Made by a program: the position numbers and the translations under genes. A stretch of 64,000 nucleotides of DNA from Gryllotalpicola daejeonensis (GTDB lineage: Bacteria > Actinomycetota > Actinomycetes > Actinomycetales > Microbacteriaceae), in contig NZ_BAABBV010000001.1 of the NCBI RefSeq assembly GCF_039538145.1, positions 806,001-870,000 of the forward strand, given 5' to 3'. Under the pieces are notes generated by a model. That model did not search any database. It was not told the DNA's origin and was given only the letters and a program-made list of their open reading frames with translations. Each line of letters starts with the position of its first letter. The stretch's first letter is position 1. Of the stretch, positions 50,092-58,593 are shown one piece after another.

Positions 50092-50988
50092 TCAGCGGAC
50101 CAGGCTCGCGCGCGCCGCCGTGCGCACGGCATCCGTCACCTCGTCGAGCACGCCCGAAGAGATCGCCCAGCGCTGCCAATAGAGCGGCACCCGCACCGAG
50201 CGCGCTCCCCCGAGGCGCACCAGCTCGCCGCTCTCGAGCGCCGCCGCGCACTGCTGATCGGGCAGCAGCCCCCACCCGAGGCCACCGAAGATCGCGCGCG
50301 TGAACGCGCCGGTGGTCGGGGCGTAGTGCCGCGGCGCCTGCCCCTCCGTGCCTACGACGGCGTGATAGAGCCGGTGCTGCAGCTGGTCCTTGCGGTCGAA
50401 GTCGACATAGGGCGCCGCCGCGATGCGCTTGATGTGCGCGACGCCGCCGAGGTGCGCCTCGGCATACGCCGGAGAGCAGACCGCGCGATAGCGCATCGAG
50501 CCGAGCGGAACGCTGACGGCGCCCTGCACCGGCTCGGCGATGCTCGTCACCGCGGCCGCCACCTCACCGGAGCGCAGCAGCTCGAGCGTGTGCTCCTGGT
50601 CCTCTCGGCGCAGATCGAAGACGATGTCCGCCCGCGGCGTGAGCGCTGTGAGCGCGTCGAGGAACCAGGTGTCGAGGGAGTCGGTGTTCACGGCGATCGG
50701 CACAGACAGCACCCCTGCCTCTCGCCCGGCCGCGCTCAGCTCGCGCGTCAGGTCGAGGTCGAGCAGCGCGAGCTTGCGCGCGTGGCGCAGCACCACCAAC
50801 CCCGCCTCGGTGGCCTGGATCGGCGTCACGCGCCGCACCAGCACGGCCCCTGCCGACTGCTCGAGCGCCTTGATGCGCTGCGACACCGCAGAGGGCGTGA
50901 CGTGCAGCCGCGCGGCGGCCGCATCGAAGGTCCCCTCGTCGATGACGGCGACCAGCGTGCGCAGCTGATCGGTGTTGAGCTCGGCCAT
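50092..50988 (-). CDS. lysG: LysR-family regulator, LysG/ArgP type
   Basis: A 298-residue regulator. The N-terminal winged HTH reads LRTLVAVIDEGTFDAAAARLHVTPSAVSQRIK in parts (about 7-40), and the effector domain follows. Divergent placement next to a LysE exporter identifies it as LysG/ArgP, which senses intracellular lysine and arginine and activates lysE. The ATG at 50988 is embedded in a T-N11-A box, so binding would block its own transcription. A GTG at 50994 is the alternative start. Confidence 0.9.
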   Translation of the reverse strand: MAELNTDQLRTLVAVIDEGTFDAAAARLHVTPSAVSQRIKALEQSAGAVLVRRVTPIQATEAGLVVLRHARKLALLDLDLTRELSAAGREAGVLSVPIAVNTDSLDTWFLDALTALTPRADIVFDLRREDQEHTLELLRSGEVAAAVTSIAEPVQGAVSVPLGSMRYRAVCSPAYAEAHLGGVAHIKRIAAAPYVDFDRKDQLQHRLYHAVVGTEGQAPRHYAPTTGAFTRAIFGGLGWGLLPDQQCAAALESGELVRLGGARSVRVPLYWQRWAISSGVLDEVTDAVRTAARASLVR

Positions 50989-51002
50989 AAGCACAGCTTA
51001 TG
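50986..51002. promoter_or_regulatory. LysR-type T-N11-A box at the lysG start
   Basis: CATAAGCACAGCTTATG is a perfect 6-bp inverted repeat around CACAG and contains T-N11-A (T50988, A51000). It covers the lysG start codon and lies 55 nt upstream of the lysE start. This suits both autorepression and activation of lysE. Confidence 0.7.
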
Positions 51003-51056
51003 CCGGTTCAGATTCTTTAGCTGGTGTTGTGCCACGTCGCTACCTAGCGTCGAACC

Positions 51057-51710
51057 GTGCCCCTCAGCTCCACCCTCCTTCCCGCGCTGCTCGGTCTTGG
51101 CACCGGGCTGTCGCTCATCGTCGCCATCGGCGCACAGAACGCCTACCTGCTCAAGCTCGGCGTCGTCGCGGCGCGTCGCATCATGCTGCCGATCGTGCTG
51201 TTCTGCGCCCTCTCGGACGCGGTCCTGATCGCGGCGGGCACGGCAGGCGTCGGCGCGGTGGTGCAGCGCGCACCCGACGTGCTCGTCGTCGTGCGCATCG
51301 TGGGCGCGACGTTCCTCATCGTGTACGGCCTGCTCGCCGCGCGTCGCGCGCTGAAGCGCAGCGGAGAGGCGATGAGTGAGACGACGGATGCCTCAGCCGG
51401 CGGCTCTGGCACAGGCATCCGTCTCGGCAGCGCCATCGCCACCGTCGCGTTCTTCACCTGGCTCAACCCGCATGCCTACCTCGACACCATCGTGTTCCTC
51501 GGCTCGCTCGCCAATCAGCAGGCGCCCGCTGCACGCTGGTGGTGGGTCGGCGGCGCGGTGGCCGCGAGCTTCGTGTGGTTCTTCGCGCTCGGCTTCGGCG
51601 CCCGGCTGCTGCGGCCGCTGTTCTCGCGGCCGGTCGCCTGGCGCGTGCTGGACGGCCTGATCGCCGTCGTCATGATCGCGCTCGGGCTGCGGCTCGCGCT
51701 CGCGGGCTGA
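51057..51710 (+). CDS. lysE: LysE family amino acid exporter
   Basis: A 217-residue membrane exporter for basic amino acids, with about six helices. Family motifs are VAIGAQNAYLLKLGV near 23-37 and FFTWLNPHAYLDTIVFLGS near 140. The GTG at 51057 follows TACCTA/TAGCGT sequences by 6-11 nt, so the mRNA is probably leaderless. It is paired with lysG. Confidence 0.94.
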   Translation: MPLSSTLLPALLGLGTGLSLIVAIGAQNAYLLKLGVVAARRIMLPIVLFCALSDAVLIAAGTAGVGAVVQRAPDVLVVVRIVGATFLIVYGLLAARRALKRSGEAMSETTDASAGGSGTGIRLGSAIATVAFFTWLNPHAYLDTIVFLGSLANQQAPAARWWWVGGAVAASFVWFFALGFGARLLRPLFSRPVAWRVLDGLIAVVMIALGLRLALAG

Positions 51711-51758
51711 CCCGGCCGCCGGTGTTGCGGACATGTAACCGTTCCGTCACCGGCCGGT

Positions 51759-51780
51759 AGTTGCTATTGACTAAGCAACT
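51759..51780. promoter_or_regulatory. Inverted repeat over the promoter of the sedolisin gene
   Basis: AGTTGCT-N8-AGCAACT is a perfect 7-bp inverted repeat. Its spacer contains most of TTGACT (51767-51772), a possible -35, with a weak -10 at 51791-51796. This resembles operators of MarR-type repressors, but the regulator is unknown. Downstream at 51792-51829 the leader can form a GAGAGG/CCTCTC and GGCCCCC/GGGGGCC hairpin. Confidence 0.5.
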
Positions 51781-51849
51781 GCGGCGGCACTAGAGAGGTT
51801 GCACGGCCCCCAACAAGGGGGCCTCTCTCGCACTCCAATGGAGGTATTC

Positions 51850-53796
51850 GTGCGATCTCGCCGCCCACGCATGCTCACCGTCGCGGTCACCGCCGGTGCG
51901 CTGCTGCTCACCACCTTCGCCGGGTCGGCGGCCGCCAACGCGGCCGACAGCCGGCACTCCCTCGGCGGCGCGCCGTCGTGGGCCACCGCGGGGCACCGCC
52001 AAGGTGCCGTCCCCGGCGGCCAGCGGATCCCGTTCCGAGTCGTGGTCAAGAACCCCCACCAGCAGAGCATCGACGCGTTCATCAAAGACGTCACCGATCC
52101 GAAGAGCAAGGATTACGGCAAGTACCTGACGCCCGCGCAGTACGACGCCCGCTTCGGGCCGAGTGCCGCCGACGTGAAGGCGGTCGAGTCGTTCCTCACG
52201 AGCCAGGGCATCTCGGTCACGGGTGTCGCGCAGGGCAACAAGTGGGTCGAGGCCTCTGGCACCGCAGCGCAGGTCAACAAGGCGTTCGACACCTCGCTGT
52301 CGACGTACTCTCACAACGGCCGGAAGCAGTACGCGCCGTCGTCGAGCATCTCCGTTCCGGCATCCGTCGCCGGTGTGATCTCGGGTGTCACCGGTCTCGC
52401 GCAGGGCCAGACCGTGCGCACGCCGGGCACCGAATCACCAGAGGCGACGCCGAGCGGCGCGCCTGCGGCGAGCGCGCCTGCGGCCGCCAAGCCGCCGGCC
52501 TCGCAGTGCTCGGACTACTGGGGCGAGTACCAGCAGACCCTGCCTGAGGCATACGGCCAGACGAGCTTCAACACCTACCTGTGCGGCGTGACGCCCGCGC
52601 AGCTGCGCAAGACCTACGGCACCGCTTCCGCCGTCGCCAAGGGCGACACCGGCAAGGGCGTGACGGTGGCGATCCTCGACGCTTACGCCAACCCGACGAT
52701 GCTCTCGGACGCGAACCAGACCGCGGTCGCCGTCGGTGACAAGCCGTTCGCGGCCGGCCAGTACCGCGAGCACATCATGGGCGCGTTCGGCATGCAGGAC
52801 GCCTGCCAGGGCGAGGCGGGGTGGAACGGCGAGGAAGCCCTCGACGTGGAATCCGTGCACGGCATGGCGCCCGGCGCCAACGTGCTCTACGTCGGCGCGA
52901 CCGACTGCGACACCGGCCTCGATGACGCCGCCAACTGGGTCGTCGAGACTCACGCCGCCTCGATCGTCTCGAACTCCTACAGCTGGGGCAGCGAGCCCAC
53001 CGACGCCGACAGCCAGGCCGAGATCCAGCTCGAGCACTCGATCTGGGCGCAGGCCGCTGCTGAGGGCATCGGCTTCTACTTCTCGAGCGGCGACGACGGC
53101 GACACCGTGATCGACGGCCAGAACCCGCAGCCCGAATACATGGCCTCTGACCCCTACGTCACGGGCGTCGGCGGCACGAGCGAGATCCTCGGCAAGAACG
53201 ACCAGCTGGTCGCCCGCACCGGGTGGGAGACGCTGTTCGATCTGGTCGACTACTCGGGTGACACGCCCGTCTACGAAGACCCGCTGCCCGGCTCGTACTT
53301 CTACGGCGGAGCCGGCGGCGGCACCAGCCAGCTGTTCACGCAGCCCTGGTACCAGAGCGGCAAGGTGCCGAACTCGCTGTCGCAGGCACGCGGCGCCACC
53401 AAGATGCGCACGGTTCCCGACATCGCGGCGGATGCCGACCCGTACACCGGCATGTACTACGGCATCACGACCGACGGCACCTTCACGCTGACGTCCCTCG
53501 GCGGCACCAGCCTCGCCTGCCCGCTGATCGCGGGCATCCAGGCGCTCGCGCAGCAGAACCGCCGGGTCGCGATCGGCTTCGCCAACCCGCTGCTCTACCA
53601 GGTCGGCGGCGTCGGCATCTCCGACGTGACGCCGCACCCCGGCATCCACTTCGCGAGCACCGCGGGAAGCTACCTCGGCACCTTCGACGCCGGCGACACG
53701 CAGAAGACGACCTACGGCTACGACGACGAGACCGGTCTCGGCGTACCGAACGGCTCGTTCATCGCCGCCGAGCTCGCCGCGGGCGGGAAGCGGTAA
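51850..53796 (+). CDS. Secreted S53 (sedolisin/kumamolisin-type) protease
   Basis: A 648-residue acid-active serine-carboxyl protease. A signal peptide (about 1-33, ending AAANAADS) is followed by a pro-kumamolisin activation domain (about 45-180) and a Pro/Ala/Ser-rich linker. The catalytic domain then has Glu and Asp in GEEALD, the oxyanion Asp in SSGDDGD and the nucleophile Ser in GGTSLACP. A C-terminal calcium site is near YGYDDETGLGVPNG. The GTG at 51850 follows GGAGGT by 4 nt; this decides the start. It digests external protein, probably at low pH. Confidence 0.94.
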   Translation: MRSRRPRMLTVAVTAGALLLTTFAGSAAANAADSRHSLGGAPSWATAGHRQGAVPGGQRIPFRVVVKNPHQQSIDAFIKDVTDPKSKDYGKYLTPAQYDARFGPSAADVKAVESFLTSQGISVTGVAQGNKWVEASGTAAQVNKAFDTSLSTYSHNGRKQYAPSSSISVPASVAGVISGVTGLAQGQTVRTPGTESPEATPSGAPAASAPAAAKPPASQCSDYWGEYQQTLPEAYGQTSFNTYLCGVTPAQLRKTYGTASAVAKGDTGKGVTVAILDAYANPTMLSDANQTAVAVGDKPFAAGQYREHIMGAFGMQDACQGEAGWNGEEALDVESVHGMAPGANVLYVGATDCDTGLDDAANWVVETHAASIVSNSYSWGSEPTDADSQAEIQLEHSIWAQAAAEGIGFYFSSGDDGDTVIDGQNPQPEYMASDPYVTGVGGTSEILGKNDQLVARTGWETLFDLVDYSGDTPVYEDPLPGSYFYGGAGGGTSQLFTQPWYQSGKVPNSLSQARGATKMRTVPDIAADADPYTGMYYGITTDGTFTLTSLGGTSLACPLIAGIQALAQQNRRVAIGFANPLLYQVGGVGISDVTPHPGIHFASTAGSYLGTFDAGDTQKTTYGYDDETGLGVPNGSFIAAELAAGGKR

Positions 53797-53810
53797 CCGC
53801 ATCGATCAGC

Positions 53811-53840
53811 GAGGGGCCCGGGGATGCTTCCCCGGGCCTC
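53811..53840 (+). terminator. Terminator of the sedolisin gene
   Basis: GAGG and CCCGGGG (53811-53823, with a 2-nt bulge) pair with CCCCGGGCCTC (53830-53840) around a 6-nt loop, followed by TCTTTG. It starts 14 nt after the stop codon. Confidence 0.75.
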
Positions 53841-53879
53841 TCTTTGCTGCGGGCACCGCGTTCGCTCAGCGGACATGGG

Positions 53880-53940
53880 TCGATAAGCGGGAGCATCTGA
53901 GCCCGACCGTCCGTCCTAGCGGCTCATCTCCGCATATCGA
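53880..53940. repeat. Imperfect inverted repeat between convergent genes
   Basis: A left arm at 53880-53903 and a right arm at 53921-53940 share TCGATA..GCGG, GAG and GAGCC blocks with small gaps. It is near the end of the alpha/beta hydrolase gene (stop at 53964) and may be its terminator or a decayed mobile palindrome. Confidence 0.4.
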
Positions 53941-53963
53941 CTCAGCGACGCGAAGCCACGCGC

Positions 53964-54773
53964 CTACTCCGCCAGGAACTCCGCTGCGATGCGGCCCCAG
54001 CCCTGCAGCTCGGTCAGCTTCTGGCCGAGCTGCAGGCGCGCGTCCGGCAGCGCGTCGAGAAGCGCTTGCGAGGTCGATACCGGGTGGCCGGGGTCGTCGC
54101 TCCAGGGCAGCAGCAGCACGGGCACCTCGAGGGCGCGGATCGCGTCGATCGGCGGCAGATCGCTGATCGCCGCGCCCCGGAGGATGGTCGGCGCCAGCGC
54201 CTCGCTCACCTGCGGAGCCGCGGCGCTGCGGTCGAGCCCCACGAACGGCTCGGGAACGGGCAGGTCGGCCGACTCCGCCACCTGCGTGAACGCGGCGAGC
54301 CCCTGCGTCTCGATCAGCGTCGCGAAGCTGCGGTAGAGCTCCGCCTGGGCGGGGCGCGTCTGCCAGGCCGTCGGCGCGCTCGTCAGCACGAGGCGGCGAA
54401 ACCGCTGCGGCTCGGCGAGCGCTGCGTAGATCAGGGTCGCGGTACCCATCGACGAGCCCATGCCGTCGACCTGCTCCCCCGGCGCGATCTGGTCGAGCAG
54501 CGCCAGCAGATCCTGTGCAAGCTCGGGCCAGGTATACGCGGCCTCCTCCGTCGTGCCGCTCGACTCGCCGTGCCCGCGCGCGTCGTAGCGCACGACCCGG
54601 TGGCCCGCGGCGGAGACCGGCGACCAGTCGAACATGCCCGAGCGCTCCTGCGCCCAGCCGCTCGAGGTCATCCCGTGGGCCCAGACCACCGTGGGGCCGT
54701 CGCCCACCTCGGTCCACCTGAGGCGCGCGCCGCGCACCTCTGCGTCATGGGGCTTGGGCGCAACATCCGTCAT
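53964..54773 (-). CDS. Alpha/beta hydrolase
   Basis: A 269-residue hydrolase with HGMTSSGW (oxyanion loop) near 33, YDARGHGESSG near 63 and the nucleophile elbow GSSMGT near 106-111. A possible acid lies in LLPWSDDPGHP. A C-terminal catalytic His is not obvious, so the triad is uncertain. The substrate is unknown. It is divergent from the FMN reductase gene by 41 nt. Confidence 0.83.
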   Translation of the reverse strand: MTDVAPKPHDAEVRGARLRWTEVGDGPTVVWAHGMTSSGWAQERSGMFDWSPVSAAGHRVVRYDARGHGESSGTTEEAAYTWPELAQDLLALLDQIAPGEQVDGMGSSMGTATLIYAALAEPQRFRRLVLTSAPTAWQTRPAQAELYRSFATLIETQGLAAFTQVAESADLPVPEPFVGLDRSAAAPQVSEALAPTILRGAAISDLPPIDAIRALEVPVLLLPWSDDPGHPVSTSQALLDALPDARLQLGQKLTELQGWGRIAAEFLAE

Positions 54774-54814
54774 ACAGCCACCTTAGAAGCGGCCCGCGCG
54801 ACAGACTTGTCGCC

Positions 54815-55315
54815 ATGAGAGCAGTCGCCGTCGTCGGCAACCCGAAGCCCGCCTCCCGCACCGCCGACGCCGCCCAGCGGCTCGCCGCCGCGCTCGGCGC
54901 CGACGAGGTCGAGCTCATCGATCTGATCGAACTCGGCCCCGGGCTGATCGGCTGGGGCGACGAGAGCGTCAAGGCCGCGGTCGCGAAGGTGCAGGCATCC
55001 GATCTCGCGATCTTCGCCTCGCCCACGTTCAAGGCGACCTACACGGGCCTCCTCAAGCTGTTCCTCGACCAGTTCGCGACCGCGACGGGCCTCGAGGGCG
55101 TGGTCGCGGTGCCGCTCATGCTCGGCGCGGGGCCCGGCCACGCGCTCGCGCCCGAAGTGCTGCTCAAGCCGGTGCTCGTCGAGCTCGGCGCGATCACCCC
55201 CGCGCCCGGGCTCTATCAACTCGACTCGGCCTACCTCGACGACCCGAAGCTCGCCGACTATGCGGCGCGCTGGGCGCCGGTGATCAAGGCCGTCACGGCC
55301 CTCCGAACGCCCTAG
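54815..55315 (+). CDS. NAD(P)H-dependent FMN reductase
   Basis: A 166-residue flavodoxin-like reductase. GNPKPASRT (8-16) is the FMN phosphate-binding loop and SPTFKATYTGLLKLFLDQ near 69-86 is the conserved family segment. Such enzymes (SsuE/MsuE type) make FMNH2. The three LLM monooxygenases in this window need an FMNH2 source and no other candidate is visible, so this enzyme may serve them, although it is not in their operons. Its stop shares CTAG with the convergent next gene. Confidence 0.88.
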   Translation: MRAVAVVGNPKPASRTADAAQRLAAALGADEVELIDLIELGPGLIGWGDESVKAAVAKVQASDLAIFASPTFKATYTGLLKLFLDQFATATGLEGVVAVPLMLGAGPGHALAPEVLLKPVLVELGAITPAPGLYQLDSAYLDDPKLADYAARWAPVIKAVTALRTP

Positions 55316-55560
55316 AAGTTGAGCCGTCGCAGCGCCAGCTGCATCGCCGAGGGGAACGCGCTGCGGTAGGCGGGCGCCGCCCCGGCGTCGACGAAGAAGC
55401 CACCGCCCTGCGCGGGCCTGATCTTCACGACATCCGTGCCACCGGCGTCGACCATCCAGTCGCCGGCCGGCGTGCGGTTGATGTGCAGCTGCAGCTCGCC
55501 GAGCGAGAACCGCTGACCGTGGCCGGCCTCGAGGGCCGTCTCGTCATAGATCTTGGCCAT
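55312..55560 (-). CDS. Small protein of unknown function
   Basis: An 82-residue soluble protein starting MAKIYDETALEAGHGQRFSL, with beta-type patterns (LQLHINRTPAGDWMVDAGG, GGGFFVDAG) and a basic helix at the end. No family is recognised. It is convergent with the FMN reductase; both stops lie in CTAG at 55312-55315. The reading frame has actinobacterial codon use and no better alternative. Confidence 0.6.
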   Translation of the reverse strand: MAKIYDETALEAGHGQRFSLGELQLHINRTPAGDWMVDAGGTDVVKIRPAQGGGFFVDAGAAPAYRSAFPSAMQLALRRLNF

Positions 55561-55664
55561 GCAGAATCAGTACCCCGCGCGGCCGTCACGAATCCCCCGA
55601 GCTGGGGTCTTCTCCAGATGAATCGGCAACGGCGCCTGCGGGCGCCCGCGAAAGAGGAGAAATC

Positions 55665-56813
55665 GTGGACAACGGATTCTGGTCGGATTTCGACCTGTCA
55701 ACCATGCTCGTGAAAATCGGCTCGGCGATCGTCATCGCGCTCGTCACCTGGATCGTCGCGCGCCTCGTGCGCTGGGCGATCCGCAAACTCGTCTCGCGCG
55801 TGGGCTTCCTGCAGCGCCAGGGCAGCGACGGGCGACAGCTCGGCGAATCGCTCGGCCAGGTCGCCGGCCTGCTCGTCTGGCTCTTCGGCCTCATCGCGCT
55901 GCTGCAGCTGTTCGGGCTGACGCAGGTGGTCGCACCGCTGCAGGGCATGCTGACCGGGGTCTTCACCTTCCTGCCCCACCTGCTCGGGGCGGCGTTCGTC
56001 TTCTTCATCGGCTATGTCTTCGCCACGATCGCCAAGAAGCTGATCGTCGCGGGCCTCGGCACGATCAACTTCGGCAAGGCCAATGTGCCGGCCACCACGA
56101 ACATCCCTGCCATCGTTGGCAACGTCGTGTTCGGCGTGATCGTGTTCCTCGTGGCGATCGCCGCTCTGCAGGCGCTTGGCCTCGACGCCATCTCTGGCCC
56201 GGCGCAGCAGCTGCTGGCATCCATTCTCGCCGCCCTGCCCGCCATTCTCGGTGCCGCCATCGTTCTCGGAATCGGCTTCGCGATCGCCGTGTTCCTCGGG
56301 CGCCTGCTGCGCTCGATCCTGCCCGGCGTCGGGCTCGACAAGGCCGTGCGCCTCGCCGGCATCGAGGCGAGCGGCGAGCAGCTGGCATCGGTCGTCTCGC
56401 GCATCGTCGAGATCGCGATCATGGTGTTCTTCGGCATCATGGCCGCTCAGTTGCTCGGCTTCGCGCCGATCACGGACGCGCTGAACACCATCCTCGGCAT
56501 CGCGGGTCACGTGCTGCTCGGCGGCGCGATCATCGTCGCCGGATTCCTCATCGCCGGCCTCATCGGCAAGGTCGTCACCCAGCCGCTGCCGAGCCGCGTG
56601 CTGCGCTGGGTCACGATCGCCCTGTTCGCCGCCATGGGCCTCAAGAACATGGGCCTGGCCGACTCGATCGTGAACCTGGCGTTCGGCTCCGTGGTCGTCG
56701 GCGGCGCACTGGCGGCGGCCCTCGCCTTCGGCGTCGGCGGCCGCGAAGCCGCTGCCCGCGCGCTCGATCGCCTCGAGGACAAGGCGGCAGAGGTCAGCAA
56801 GTCGGGGCAGTAG
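55665..56813 (+). CDS. Mechanosensitive-channel-like membrane protein (conserved TM helix repeats)
   Basis: A 382-residue protein with about ten membrane segments in repeated pairs. LPHLLGAAFVFFIGYVFATIAKKLIV, LPAILGAAIVLGIGFAIAVFLGRLL and AGHVLLGGAIIVAGFLIAGLIGKVV correspond to the conserved TM helix domain of MscS-related proteins. The C terminus is a charged helix. The MscS beta domain itself is lacking. The GTG at 55665 has AGAGGAGA 4 nt upstream. The role is probably an ion channel or osmotic response, unproven. Confidence 0.82.
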   Translation: MDNGFWSDFDLSTMLVKIGSAIVIALVTWIVARLVRWAIRKLVSRVGFLQRQGSDGRQLGESLGQVAGLLVWLFGLIALLQLFGLTQVVAPLQGMLTGVFTFLPHLLGAAFVFFIGYVFATIAKKLIVAGLGTINFGKANVPATTNIPAIVGNVVFGVIVFLVAIAALQALGLDAISGPAQQLLASILAALPAILGAAIVLGIGFAIAVFLGRLLRSILPGVGLDKAVRLAGIEASGEQLASVVSRIVEIAIMVFFGIMAAQLLGFAPITDALNTILGIAGHVLLGGAIIVAGFLIAGLIGKVVTQPLPSRVLRWVTIALFAAMGLKNMGLADSIVNLAFGSVVVGGALAAALAFGVGGREAAARALDRLEDKAAEVSKSGQ

Positions 56814-56843
56814 CCCGTCGCGCGCGGGCTTCTGGCGGGTGCG

Positions 56844-57467
56844 TCAGGAGCCCAGCGCCGCGACGATCGCCTCGGCCTGCGACCAGTACTGCGCGTAGTA
56901 GTACGGGTCGGCGTTGCGCTGCACCGTGTGCGCCAGCAGCGTCGGCTCCATGGTCTGCCAGCCGGGCACCTTGATCGCCTTCTGGAAGAAGTGCAGTGCC
57001 GCCGTGTACGGGTCCATCCGCTCGGCGAGCGTTCCCCAGGCGCCGTTGTCGCGCTGCTGGAAGAGCCCCCGACTGTCGGGGCCGGCCGCGTCGCCGTAGT
57101 CGAGGTTGCGCAGGTGCGTCTCGCCGATCGCCGTCATCACGCCGACCGCCTGCGTATGCGTGCCGATGCCGAGCGAGCGCGCCGCGTTGATGATGTGTGC
57201 GGCGTTGATGAGCTCGGCCTGGCAGTAGCCGGCCACCGGCCCACGCGGAACGACGATGTCGCCGATCGTCACCGGGTCGGCCGCGGGGCAGGCGGGCAGC
57301 TGGGGTGAGACGGATGCCTGCGGCAGCGGTCTGCTCGCCGCGATGGCGACCCCGACCACGCCCGCGACCAGCAACCCGACCACGACCGCCGCCGAGATGC
57401 TGAGGGCGATCGCGACGCGCGCGGCCGCGCTGCGCTTCCGCGCCCTGCCCCGCCGTCGCCCGCTCAT
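56844..57467 (-). CDS. Membrane-anchored lysozyme-like cell-wall hydrolase
   Basis: A 207-residue protein with a basic N terminus (SGRRRGRARKR), one membrane helix (about 18-44), and an extracytoplasmic lysozyme-like domain. Its core is AVGVMTAIGETHLRNLDYGDAAGPDSRGLFQQRDN; the Glu in IGETHL is the likely catalytic acid, and SRGLFQQR is a signature found in actinobacterial wall hydrolases. It lies 12 nt downstream of the BrkB-family gene on the same strand. Confidence 0.78.
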   Translation of the reverse strand: MSGRRRGRARKRSAAARVAIALSISAAVVVGLLVAGVVGVAIAASRPLPQASVSPQLPACPAADPVTIGDIVVPRGPVAGYCQAELINAAHIINAARSLGIGTHTQAVGVMTAIGETHLRNLDYGDAAGPDSRGLFQQRDNGAWGTLAERMDPYTAALHFFQKAIKVPGWQTMEPTLLAHTVQRNADPYYYAQYWSQAEAIVAALGS

Positions 57468-57479
57468 CGTGAGACGAGA

Positions 57480-58526
57480 TTATGAGTCCGGGCTGTGCAG
57501 TTCCTTCGCCTCGGCGATCAGCTTCTCCGCCTTCTCGAGCGCCTTCTCGCTCTGTCGGGTACCGCGCGGCGGCAGCTGGATCTCCTCCGCGGCATCCATG
57601 CCTGCTTGCAGCTCGCGCCCGCGCTCGAGCTCTGCGTCGAACTCGGCGCCGATGAGCAGCACCAGGTTCACGATCCAGAGCCACACCAGGAAGATGATGA
57701 CGCCCCCGAGTGAGCCGTACGACTTGTTGTAGTTCGCGAAGTTCGCGACATAGAACGCGAAGCCGACCGTCGCGATCGCCAGCACGACAATCGCGAGCAG
57801 GCTGCCGAGCGAGAGCCAGCGGAACCGCGGCTGCTTGACGTTCGGCGTGCCCCAGTAGAGCAGCGCCACCGCGAAGATGAGTGCGAGCGCCATGACCGGC
57901 CAGCGTGCGATCGACCAGACCGAGGTCAACACCGCGCCGGCCCCGATCGCGTTGCCGATCGCGTCGATGAGCGGGCCCGAGATGATCAGCAGCACGGCCA
58001 TGATGGCGACCAGCACGACGAGCACGAGCGTGATGAGCAGCTGCGACGGCTTCAGCACCCAGAACGGGCGGCCTTCGTCGATCTCGTAGATCCGGTTCAT
58101 CGCGCGACTGAACGCGCCCACGTAGCCTGAGGCGCTCCAGACCGCCAGCACGATGCCGACGACCAGGCCGAACCCGGCGGCCGACGACGACGCGAACTGG
58201 TGGATCGGGTCCCTGATGAGCGCCACGGTGTCACCGGGGGCGACCTCGCCGACGATCTTCAGCACGGCGTCCGCCGCGCTCGTGCCCTGCCCGACGACGC
58301 CGAGCAGCGAGAAGACGGCGAGCAGGGCGGGGAACGCCGAGAGCACCCCGTAGTAGGTGAGCGCCGCCGCGGCATCCTGCCCCTGGTCCGCCGAGAACTC
58401 CGCGAGCGTGCGGCGGAAGATGTACTTCCACGAGCGCTTCTTGAGCTTGGGCGGCGACTGCGGCTTGCGCTTGTCGTCCGGGCTGGGCGCGTCGTCGCGG
58501 TCTTGACTCTGGCCGATCTCTGTCAC
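57480..58526 (-). CDS. YihY/BrkB-family inner-membrane protein
   Basis: A 348-residue membrane protein with about six helices and cytosolic charged ends. The family blocks QGQDAAAALTYYGVLSAFPALLAVFSLLG, WSASGYVGAFSRAMNRIY and YGSLGGVIIFLVWLWIVNLVLLIGAEFDAELER are present. Once thought to be RNase BN; the true role is unknown, possibly transport. It is followed by the lysozyme-like gene. Confidence 0.9.
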   Translation of the reverse strand: MTEIGQSQDRDDAPSPDDKRKPQSPPKLKKRSWKYIFRRTLAEFSADQGQDAAAALTYYGVLSAFPALLAVFSLLGVVGQGTSAADAVLKIVGEVAPGDTVALIRDPIHQFASSSAAGFGLVVGIVLAVWSASGYVGAFSRAMNRIYEIDEGRPFWVLKPSQLLITLVLVVLVAIMAVLLIISGPLIDAIGNAIGAGAVLTSVWSIARWPVMALALIFAVALLYWGTPNVKQPRFRWLSLGSLLAIVVLAIATVGFAFYVANFANYNKSYGSLGGVIIFLVWLWIVNLVLLIGAEFDAELERGRELQAGMDAAEEIQLPPRGTRQSEKALEKAEKLIAEAKELHSPDS

Positions 58527-58593
58527 GTCTCCCCCTTCACCTCATCCGTATCCACCCTGGCCCAGCACCATGCGCCGCGCTACGGGTTGCGCG

